From: CANLBN01 sp047629215
GTDB lineage: Bacteria > Pseudomonadota > Gammaproteobacteria > Pseudomonadales > Cellvibrionaceae
Assembly (NCBI GenBank): GCA_047629215.1
Contig: JBLHWO010000052.1
Coordinates: 1-18,876 of the forward strand
Direction: 5' to 3'
DNA length: 18,876 bases
The notes under the pieces are model-generated. The model had not been told where the DNA came from. It worked only from the letters and a program-made list of their open reading frames with translations, and did no database searches. Shown here one piece after another: positions 7,450 to 14,519 of the stretch. Numbering within the stretch: position 1 is the stretch's first letter; each line of letters opens with the position of its first letter. The position numbers and the translations under genes were made by a program.

Positions 7450-7968
7450 ATGTCTGAGAGTATTCATGACAAACTAAAAAGGGTAAGAAAGCCAAGAGTT
7501 CATATAACCTATGATCTGGAAACTGGCGGGGAAGTCAGCAAAAAGGAAATTCCTTTTGTTATGGGTGTCATGGGCGATTACTCTGGCGACAATACCGAAA
7601 ACAAAAAAACGCTAAAAGACCGAAAACTCTCGCAAATTGATCGCGATAATTTCAATGATGTTATGGGCAATATCAATCCCCAGCTAGGGATGAAGGTTGA
7701 AAACACCTTAGAAAACGACGGTTCTGAACTATCGATCAATCTCGACTTTAAAAACATGGAAGATTTTGAGCCTCACAAACTGGTTAATCAAGTTGAACCC
7801 TTGAAAAAACTCATGGAAACACGTAATAAATTACGCGATTTGCTTACTAAGGCAGATCGCTCAGAAGACTTAGAAAACCTTTTGGAAGATATTTTAAGTA
7901 ATTCTGATGCACTGGCTAGCTTATCCAATGAATTAGGGTCCAACGAGGGTAATAAAGATGGTGAATAA
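7450..7968 (+). CDS. tssB: T6SS contractile sheath small subunit TssB (VipA)
   Basis: TssB pairs with TssC to form the contractile sheath around the Hcp tube. The 172-residue length is normal. Family hallmarks are visible: an N-terminal KPRVHITYDLETGG segment, the KKEIPFVMGVMGDYSG motif at about residues 31-46, the LKDRKLSQIDRDNFNDVM segment, and a C-terminal helical part with LDFKNMEDFEPHKLVNQV and L-x-x-LL-x-KADRSEDLE. A strong AGAGAGGAAG ribosome binding site at 7437-7446 fixes the start. Its last 11 nt overlap the start of tssC, suggesting translational coupling of the two sheath subunits. Confidence 0.98.
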   Translation: MSESIHDKLKRVRKPRVHITYDLETGGEVSKKEIPFVMGVMGDYSGDNTENKKTLKDRKLSQIDRDNFNDVMGNINPQLGMKVENTLENDGSELSINLDFKNMEDFEPHKLVNQVEPLKKLMETRNKLRDLLTKADRSEDLENLLEDILSNSDALASLSNELGSNEGNKDGE

Positions 7969-9448
7969 AGAAGAACTACAAACCGGTACTCTAGAGGCCG
8001 AGGTACAGGAGGTCAATTTTCTGGAACAGGCCATAAGTGCTACCAAGCAAACTCCTCGCGATGAAACGGAAGAATTACTAAAAACCCTCGCTGCAGAAGC
8101 AACCAAAGGCACTGTTAAATGGGATAAAAACCTTGCAGTCACTATTGATTCTGCTATTGCAGCTATCGATAATGCCATGTCAGAACAACTCTCAGCCATC
8201 ATGCAACATGAAAAATTCCAAAAGCTTGAAGGCTCTTGGCGTGGTTTGAATCACTTAGTGATGAATTCGGAAACCAGCTCTCAGCTTAAAATTCGAATGC
8301 TCAATATTAGTAAAAAAGAGTTGTCTCGCGATCTAGAAAAAGCGGTTGAGTTTGACCAAAGTCAAACCTTTAAGAAAATTTATGAAAGTGAATTTGGTAT
8401 CGCGGGTGGTGAACCCTATGCGAGTATAATTGGTGACTTTGAGTTCTCGGCACACCCAGAAGATATCTCGCTACTCACTAAAATGTCCAATATTGCCGCA
8501 GCTGGTTTTTGCCCGTTCCTCTCTGCAGCTGCACCGCAGATGTTTGGCTTCGATAGTTACACAGAATTATCTAAACCGCGCGACCTGGAAAAAATATTCG
8601 ATTCTGCCGAATACACCCAATGGCGTAGCTTCCGCGATAGCGAAGACTCTCGCTTTGTCACTCTAGCCATGCCGAGAGTATTGGCTCGCCTACCCTACGG
8701 TTCATCTACCATAGCTGTTGATGCATTTAATTTTGAAGAGGCAGAAGTCAATGCCGATGGAAAACACACCAAGGCCGACCACGACTCTTACTGCTGGATG
8801 AATGCTGCTTATACTTTAGGCACTACGCTCACCCAAGCGTTTTCTGAATATGGTTGGTGCACTAGTATTCGCGGTGCAGAGGGCGGTGGCAAGGTTCAAG
8901 GTCTACCCAGCCATAGTTTTGTGAGTGATGATGGCGATATTGACCAAAAATGTCCCACCGAAATTGGAATTACTGACCGTCGTGAATCTGAACTCAGCAA
9001 ACTTGGCTTTTTACCTTTGTGTCACTATAAAAACACTGATTACGCTGTGTTTTTTGGTGCACAAACTACTCAGAAGCCTAAGAAGTTTAATGATCCCGAC
9101 GCTTCCTCTAATGCAGAAATATCAGCGCGTCTACCTTACATAATGGCTACTGCTCGCATTGCCCATTTCTTAAAAGTTATGGCTCGCGATAAAATCGGCT
9201 CTTTCGTAGAAGCGTCCGAAGCCGAAGAGTGGCTGAACCGATGGATAAGCCAATACGTCAATGGCAGCCCCGGTGCCAGCGCCGATATGAAAGCTCGCTT
9301 TCCATTGGCTGAAGCCAGCGTGCAAGTGAAGGAAGTTCCCGGCCAACCTGGTGTTTACAGCGCGGTAGCTTGGATGCGTCCATGGCTTCAAATGGAAGAG
9401 CTTACTGCATCCTTGAGACTGGTTGCAAACATCCCTAAAGCGGGTTAA
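7958..9448 (+). CDS. tssC: T6SS contractile sheath large subunit TssC (VipB)
   Basis: TssC is the large sheath subunit that interlocks with TssB and is extracted by ClpV after contraction. The 496-residue protein is a standard member of the family. It has an N-terminal helix with FLEQAI at residues 21-26, in the place where VipB is bound by ClpV, then the HEKFQKLEGSWRGL motif (84-97). The GGEPYASIIGDFEF segment, the AAAGFCPFLSAAAPQMFG region and the EWLNRWISQYV and MRPWLQMEELTASLRLVANIP C-terminal elements follow. GAGGG lies about 8 nt before the ATG, inside tssB. A second TssC paralogue follows after a hairpin-containing spacer. Confidence 0.98.
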   Translation: MVNKEELQTGTLEAEVQEVNFLEQAISATKQTPRDETEELLKTLAAEATKGTVKWDKNLAVTIDSAIAAIDNAMSEQLSAIMQHEKFQKLEGSWRGLNHLVMNSETSSQLKIRMLNISKKELSRDLEKAVEFDQSQTFKKIYESEFGIAGGEPYASIIGDFEFSAHPEDISLLTKMSNIAAAGFCPFLSAAAPQMFGFDSYTELSKPRDLEKIFDSAEYTQWRSFRDSEDSRFVTLAMPRVLARLPYGSSTIAVDAFNFEEAEVNADGKHTKADHDSYCWMNAAYTLGTTLTQAFSEYGWCTSIRGAEGGGKVQGLPSHSFVSDDGDIDQKCPTEIGITDRRESELSKLGFLPLCHYKNTDYAVFFGAQTTQKPKKFNDPDASSNAEISARLPYIMATARIAHFLKVMARDKIGSFVEASEAEEWLNRWISQYVNGSPGASADMKARFPLAEASVQVKEVPGQPGVYSAVAWMRPWLQMEELTASLRLVANIPKAG

Positions 9449-9462
9449 AACTAAAACAGGAT

Positions 9463-9486
9463 AGGGGGCCGATAATTGGTCCCCCT
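9463..9486 (+). terminator. GC-rich hairpin between the two tssC genes (attenuator or partial terminator candidate)
   Basis: AGGGGGCC at 9463-9470 pairs with 9478-9486 (GG, bulged T, CCCCCT) around a 7-nt loop. It lies 15 nt after the tssC stop and is followed by TTATTT, a poor U-tract. It could reduce read-through or protect the 3' end of the tssBC message. It also covers the apparent ribosome binding site and the TTG codon of the next reading frame, so it could instead control translation of the second tssC. Confidence 0.5.
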
Positions 9487-11026
9487 TATTTCATATACAT
9501 ACGGATTCTTTGTGTCCTCGCTCAGTAGTCAATCTCCCACCAGCCCTTCTGCTTCGCAAATTGATTTCGATGCACTCTACGGGCGTAAAGAGTATATCTC
9601 TAACCTAAGAGAATTTATCGCTGAAACTGATCATATTAAAGCCCTACTTTACTGGCTCTCCGAATTTACCGATCTTTCGCAAGTGAAAACTACTACCGAC
9701 ATTGTTGGTACCATTCACCGTGCAATTTCGTCCATTGATCACCTTATTAACGATCAACTCAATCTGATTATTCATCATACTAAACTGAAAAAATTAGAAG
9801 CTTCTTGGCGCGGTCTTTGGTATCTCACTAGTCAAGCAGAAGGCAGTAAAAATATCAAAATAAAGGTTCTCGATATCAGCTGGGCTGAAGTCGTAAAAGA
9901 CATTGGCCGCGCACTAGAATTTGACCAAAGCCAGCTTTTTCAAAAAATATACAGCGAAGAATATGGAAGCCCAGGTGGTGAACCATACAGTGTATTGATC
10001 GGTGATTATGAAATCAGCCATCGGGTATCACAACGCCACCCTCAGGATGATCTGGCCACTTTAAATGGTATTGCCCAAGTAGCCGCAGCAGCATTTGCTC
10101 CTTTTATTGCCTCAGCGTCGAGCGAAATATTTGGCCTTGATGACTTTTCTACGCTTGGCCTGCCTGTGAACTTGCAGAAAATTTTTTCCCAGAAAGAATA
10201 TATTCCATGGCGAGCGCTGCGTGACAAAGCCGATTCACGCTTTATTGGGTTAACGATGCCCCGGATTTTAATGCGGTTACCTTATCGATCCAAGCCGGGA
10301 AGCTACAAAGGTTTATTCTTTTACGAAAAATCTATTAAATCTACAGGTGAACATTACCTCTGGGGTAACGCGTGCTATGGTTTTGCAAGCATCTTGATTC
10401 GAGAATTTGCTAATGTAGGTTGGTTCGGCCATATTCGAGGAGTGCCTCGCAATCAAATTGGGGGCGGCTTACTCACCAATTTGCCTATTGATGCTTTTGA
10501 AACCGATAGTAAAGATATCGCCTACAAACCATCCACAGACGTTATCATTACCGATCACATTGAGAAAGAAATTAGCAGCCTAGGCTTTATACCCTTATGT
10601 CAATGCTATGACACGCCTTTTGCTGCCTTTTACAGCAACCCATCTATACAAAAACCAAAAACGCTTGCCTCAAAAGATGCGCAAGTTAATGCTAAACTTT
10701 CCGCCATGTTGCAGCATGTACTTTGTGGTTCAAGAGTGGCGCATTACATCAAAGTGATAATTCGCGATAAAATCGGCTCATTTGTTACTGCTGACGAGTG
10801 CGAAAATTATTTGCGTAATTGGTTGTTTAAATACACCAGTAACCGTGAGGATTTAGAATGGGAAGAACAAGCCCGTTATCCACTTAGGCGAGCCACTGTA
10901 AAAGTCAGAGAACATCCTGCAAAACCAGGACATTTCTTATCTGTCATACATTTAGTTCCTCACTACCAGCTTGAGCAAATGGTATCCGAACTTGAGCTAA
11001 TAACAGAACTGGTACAAACGGGATAG
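9476..11026 (+). CDS. Second TssC-family sheath large subunit (tandem TssC paralogue)
   Basis: This 516-codon frame is clearly homologous to its upstream neighbour along its length: HTKLKKLEASWRGL, ALEFDQSQLFQKIYSEEYG, GGEPYSVLIGDYEI, RVAHYIKVIIRDKIGSF, and a similar C-terminal sheath motif. It is well diverged, so not a recent copy. Tandem TssC pairs are known, for example TssC41/TssC40 in Agrobacterium. The N-terminus is Ser/Pro/Gln-rich and, where the neighbour has its ClpV-site-like helix, this protein reads KEYISNLREFIAE. The frame opens with TTG at 9476, 7 nt after AGGATAGGGGG, but that TTG lies in a hairpin. GTG at 9512, preceded by CGGA, gives a 504-residue protein and may be the true start. 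Its exact role (mixed sheath, sheath end, or regulator) is not evident. Confidence 0.93.
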   Translation: MVPLISYTYGFFVSSLSSQSPTSPSASQIDFDALYGRKEYISNLREFIAETDHIKALLYWLSEFTDLSQVKTTTDIVGTIHRAISSIDHLINDQLNLIIHHTKLKKLEASWRGLWYLTSQAEGSKNIKIKVLDISWAEVVKDIGRALEFDQSQLFQKIYSEEYGSPGGEPYSVLIGDYEISHRVSQRHPQDDLATLNGIAQVAAAAFAPFIASASSEIFGLDDFSTLGLPVNLQKIFSQKEYIPWRALRDKADSRFIGLTMPRILMRLPYRSKPGSYKGLFFYEKSIKSTGEHYLWGNACYGFASILIREFANVGWFGHIRGVPRNQIGGGLLTNLPIDAFETDSKDIAYKPSTDVIITDHIEKEISSLGFIPLCQCYDTPFAAFYSNPSIQKPKTLASKDAQVNAKLSAMLQHVLCGSRVAHYIKVIIRDKIGSFVTADECENYLRNWLFKYTSNREDLEWEEQARYPLRRATVKVREHPAKPGHFLSVIHLVPHYQLEQMVSELELITELVQTG

Positions 11027-11039
11027 TTGAGCGCACAAT

Positions 11040-11528
11040 ATGACAAGAGTGGATAAGAAAAAGAACTTACGTGCATCAATCTTAGATCGATTGATAGATA
11101 ATGAACCACAACTAAAGACTGAAGCTGAACAAAGCAAGCATCAACAACTGAAGAATTTACGTAACAGTGTTCGTCGCGACTTAGAAAATCTATTAAACAC
11201 TCGTTATCGTATTGTTGAACCCGCAGGGGAATTTCAACAACTTGAAAACTCTTTGCTCAATTATGGCTTGCCTGACCTTGCAACAGTAAACATAACGGAC
11301 ATAGAAAAGAAAAAAAATTTTACTCGTAGCCTAGAAAAAATCCTTAAAAATTTTGAACCCCGATTTAAGTCGGTTAACGTTCGTTATCTTGACAATCAAG
11401 AAGCGACAGATCACACCTTACGGTTTCGTATAGATGCTACATTATATGCTGATCCAGCACCTGAAGCCGTAGTTTTTGATTCAACTTTAGAACCGGTATC
11501 CAGAACCGTCAACGTAGAAGAAGCTTAG
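11040..11528 (+). CDS. tssE: T6SS baseplate protein TssE (gp25-like)
   Basis: TssE is the lysozyme-like-fold baseplate protein related to phage T4 gp25; it starts sheath polymerisation. The 162-residue protein has the typical N-terminal SILDRLID, then LRNSVRRDLENLLNTR, YGLPDL and the conserved EPR motif (residues 106-108) that contacts the sheath. RFRIDATLYADPAPEAVVFDS near the end also matches the family. The ATG lies 13 nt after the stop of the second tssC, with only a weak ribosome binding site. tssF follows 2 nt after its stop. Confidence 0.96.
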   Translation: MTRVDKKKNLRASILDRLIDNEPQLKTEAEQSKHQQLKNLRNSVRRDLENLLNTRYRIVEPAGEFQQLENSLLNYGLPDLATVNITDIEKKKNFTRSLEKILKNFEPRFKSVNVRYLDNQEATDHTLRFRIDATLYADPAPEAVVFDSTLEPVSRTVNVEEA

Positions 11529-11530
11529 CC

Positions 11531-13366
11531 ATGACGGACGAATTACTGCCCTATTATGAAAAAGAGTTAGCGTTTATACGCCAGCTCGGCTCCGAATTCT
11601 CTAAAGAACATCCAAAAGTTGCTGGGCGCCTAGGTATTAGTGCTGAGAATATTGAAGACCCGCACGTATCAAGGCTTATCGAAAGTTTTGCCTATCTCAA
11701 TGCGAGAATCCAGCATAAGCTGGATGATGATATTCCGGAATTATCCGATGCCTTGTTAAGTGTGTTATTTCCACACTATCAACGCCCTATCCCATCGATG
11801 TCCATTGTGCAATTCGTCGCTGACGAAGAACAACTTGAATCTAGCTATACAATCCCCAAAAATACTGTATTAAAAACAGAACAGTTTCAGGGTGAAAACT
11901 GCCGCTTCTCCACCGCTTACCCTACTGAATTACTTCCAATAAAAATTACTTCAGCATCATTGCTGGGCCGTCCATTTACAACGCCAGGCGCCACTAATAT
12001 TCGTGGCGCAGATAGTGTACTTAAGCTATCGCTAGCCACCTTCTCCGAAGAAATTTCCTTCGCAGAGCTACGCCCAGAACAGCTGCGATTTTACCTCAAG
12101 GGTCAAGCACAACATATTCACCCTCTTTACGAACTGTTACTTAACAATTGCCAAAATGTCGTAATGGCGCTCTCAGATACGGATACCACTCCGATCTACC
12201 TTGGACAAAAAATTATTAAGCCTGTGGGTTTTAACACAGATGAGGGAATACTTCCCTATCCAGCAGCCTCCTTTTTAGGTTATCGCTTACTGACCGAGTA
12301 TTTTGTATTTCCAGAAAAATTCATGTTCATTGACATTACTGAACTTGCACATAAAATACCTGATAATGCCGGCAATCAACTGGATATTTATATCTACTTA
12401 GGCTCTTCTAATATCGAGCTTGAACACAATATTTCAGCAGATAACTTCATGCTAGGCTGCTCGCCAATAATTAACCTATTTAAGCATAAAACCGACCCCA
12501 TCAAGCTTGACCATACCCAATTGGACTATCAAGTAATACCAGATGCTCGGCGACCAATCGGTTACGAAGTTTATTCGATTGATACGGTGACTGCGTCGAC
12601 GTCAACAGGGAATCAGCAAGAATTCTTACCCTTTTATGGCTTAACTCACAAGCACCAAGACAAAGAAAAGCATGCTTATTGGTTTGCTTCTCGTCGAAGC
12701 GCAAAGCTCAATAAGGACAATAGAGATGAAGGCACTGATATATTTTTAAGCCTTGTTGATTTACAATTTAATCCAAATATTCCGGATGACCGAACACTCA
12801 TTATTGACACCACCTGCAGCAATCGCGATCTACCATCAAAATTACCTTACAATCAGGATCACCCAAAATTGCAGTGCGTTGACAGCGCACCGCCCTGCTC
12901 AAGAATTCGCTGCCTCACTCAGCCTACCGCTACGGTTAGACCGCCCCTGCGCAACCGGGCTCGCTGGCGTTTAATTTCTCACCTAAATTTAAATCATTTA
13001 TCGATAACCGGCAGAGACAATCCAGCAGAAGCACTAAAAGAAATTTTACGGCTGTATGACTTTAAAGAAACATCAGTCACTCACGCCCTCGTTGAATCCA
13101 TTCAATCTGTCAGGACACGTCCTATCAGCGCACCACTCACTATTGATGGCCATGCAACAATGTGCCGTGGCATTGAAGTGGAAATTGAATTTGATAACAG
13201 CCAGCTAACAGGAAGTAGTGGGTTCTTATTTGCCACAGTCCTTGAGCACTTTTTTGGGCTTTATTGTTCGATCAATTCATTTTCACGAGTACTTATTAAA
13301 TTAAAAAACAAAGAAGGCTACCTTAAAAAATGCCCCCCTCGAGCCGGCGAAAAGATACTTCTATAA
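11531..13366 (+). CDS. tssF: T6SS baseplate subunit TssF (VasA/ImpG)
   Basis: TssF joins TssG in the baseplate wedge around the VgrG hub. The 611-residue length is usual. The N-terminus LLPYYEKELAFIRQLGSEFS, followed by HPKVAGRLGIS and VSRLIESFAYLNARIQHKLDDDIPEL, is diagnostic. The C-terminal part contains NHLSITG, the CRGIEVEIEFDNSQLTGSSGF-like segment, and FGLYCSINSFSRV. The start lies 2 nt after tssE, with GAAGAAG inside the tssE end as a possible ribosome binding site. The last 37 nt overlap tssG, indicating coupled expression of two proteins that bind each other. Confidence 0.97.
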   Translation: MTDELLPYYEKELAFIRQLGSEFSKEHPKVAGRLGISAENIEDPHVSRLIESFAYLNARIQHKLDDDIPELSDALLSVLFPHYQRPIPSMSIVQFVADEEQLESSYTIPKNTVLKTEQFQGENCRFSTAYPTELLPIKITSASLLGRPFTTPGATNIRGADSVLKLSLATFSEEISFAELRPEQLRFYLKGQAQHIHPLYELLLNNCQNVVMALSDTDTTPIYLGQKIIKPVGFNTDEGILPYPAASFLGYRLLTEYFVFPEKFMFIDITELAHKIPDNAGNQLDIYIYLGSSNIELEHNISADNFMLGCSPIINLFKHKTDPIKLDHTQLDYQVIPDARRPIGYEVYSIDTVTASTSTGNQQEFLPFYGLTHKHQDKEKHAYWFASRRSAKLNKDNRDEGTDIFLSLVDLQFNPNIPDDRTLIIDTTCSNRDLPSKLPYNQDHPKLQCVDSAPPCSRIRCLTQPTATVRPPLRNRARWRLISHLNLNHLSITGRDNPAEALKEILRLYDFKETSVTHALVESIQSVRTRPISAPLTIDGHATMCRGIEVEIEFDNSQLTGSSGFLFATVLEHFFGLYCSINSFSRVLIKLKNKEGYLKKCPPRAGEKILL

Positions 13367-14463
13367 CGCAACAACTTATAGAACAACCGCATGATTTTTC
13401 ATTCTTCCAATCCGTACGGATACTGGAACGTGCCGCTGTGTTTCTAAATCAAGCTGAGCAAAAAAATAATCGCCTTTTACCCACGTATTCAGAAAATCCC
13501 GTTGCCCGATTTACTCCACCAGAGACCGAAGCGCTGCGCTTCCATAGCTATCAAGCGCTTCAGTTTCCATCATCAGATATTTTCTCAGTTCAGTCTAATA
13601 AGAATAAATCTGGCTCCACAAGATGGGACATGATTGTAAATTTTCTAGGGCTAACAGGCGTCATGGGGGTATTGCCTTATCATTATACGGAATTGATGCT
13701 GCAACGACTTAAACTGAAAGATCCATCGATGAAGATGTTCTTTGATTTATACAATCACCGAACCATTTCTTTGTTTTACCAAGCGGGAACCAAATACTCA
13801 CTTCCTATTGAGTATGAACGCAAAAAGTTAAACCCCTCCACCAATGAAACTCACGATACAGCTACCCATATCCTGCTGTCTTTAATGGGGCTTGGCACTA
13901 AACATATTACCGATAAGTTGGTTAACCCGCCTGAATCACTTATTGCCTATAGTGGATTACTCAGCAATCAAATTAGAACGACCACTGGACTACAGCACAT
14001 ACTTCAGCACCAATTTGATATTCCTGTCAAACTACAAGAGTTTGTAGGTCAATGGCAAGAACTTATCGATGACGTACGCACTCGCCTAGTCTCAAAAACC
14101 CAACTAAAAGGTCAGAATGCACGCTTAGGGAAATCGGCGATACTAGGCTCTCGTGGCTGGTTTACACAAGGAAAAATACGTATTATTTTAGGGCCGCTCA
14201 ATAAGGTGCAATTACAAAATTTTTCCCCAGGTAAAAAAGCATTAAAAGCGTTAAATGAATTAGTAAGGCTCTATGTGGGCATGGAAATAGACTATGACTT
14301 CATCATCCGCGTCAATCGTACAGACTTGCCCGACAAAATATCACTAAGCAAGGAGCACCAGCCCACTATAGGATGGAATACCTGGCTATCGAATAAACCT
14401 CGATCCGATTCGAAAAATAGCGATACCGTAGATATTGTTGTTTCTTCTAATAGATTAAAATAA
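13330..14463 (+). CDS. tssG: T6SS baseplate subunit TssG (VasB/ImpH)
   Basis: TssG is the TssF partner in the baseplate wedge and the main contact for TssK. The 377-residue protein starts with the family segment LIEQPHDFSFFQSVRILERAA (about residues 15-35). It then has NPVARFTPPETEALRF, the NFLGLTGVMGVLPYHYTELM segment and FFDLYNHRTISLFYQA, all typical. The later ARLGKSAILGSRGWFTQGKIRI stretch is the usual C-terminal hallmark. The start overlaps tssF by 37 nt in another frame. After the stop comes a 56-bp AT-rich spacer and then tssH. Confidence 0.96.
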   Translation: MPPSSRRKDTSITQQLIEQPHDFSFFQSVRILERAAVFLNQAEQKNNRLLPTYSENPVARFTPPETEALRFHSYQALQFPSSDIFSVQSNKNKSGSTRWDMIVNFLGLTGVMGVLPYHYTELMLQRLKLKDPSMKMFFDLYNHRTISLFYQAGTKYSLPIEYERKKLNPSTNETHDTATHILLSLMGLGTKHITDKLVNPPESLIAYSGLLSNQIRTTTGLQHILQHQFDIPVKLQEFVGQWQELIDDVRTRLVSKTQLKGQNARLGKSAILGSRGWFTQGKIRIILGPLNKVQLQNFSPGKKALKALNELVRLYVGMEIDYDFIIRVNRTDLPDKISLSKEHQPTIGWNTWLSNKPRSDSKNSDTVDIVVSSNRLK

Positions 14464-14519
14464 ACATTAAATTAACAATCATTAAGCTAATTATAATTCA
14501 CCGTTTATAAGGAAAAAAT

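Noticed and set aside
13330..13366. TssF/TssG overlap as a possible frameshift or fusion
   Set aside because: Both proteins have complete family-typical ends; a 37-nt overlap of separate coupled genes explains it.
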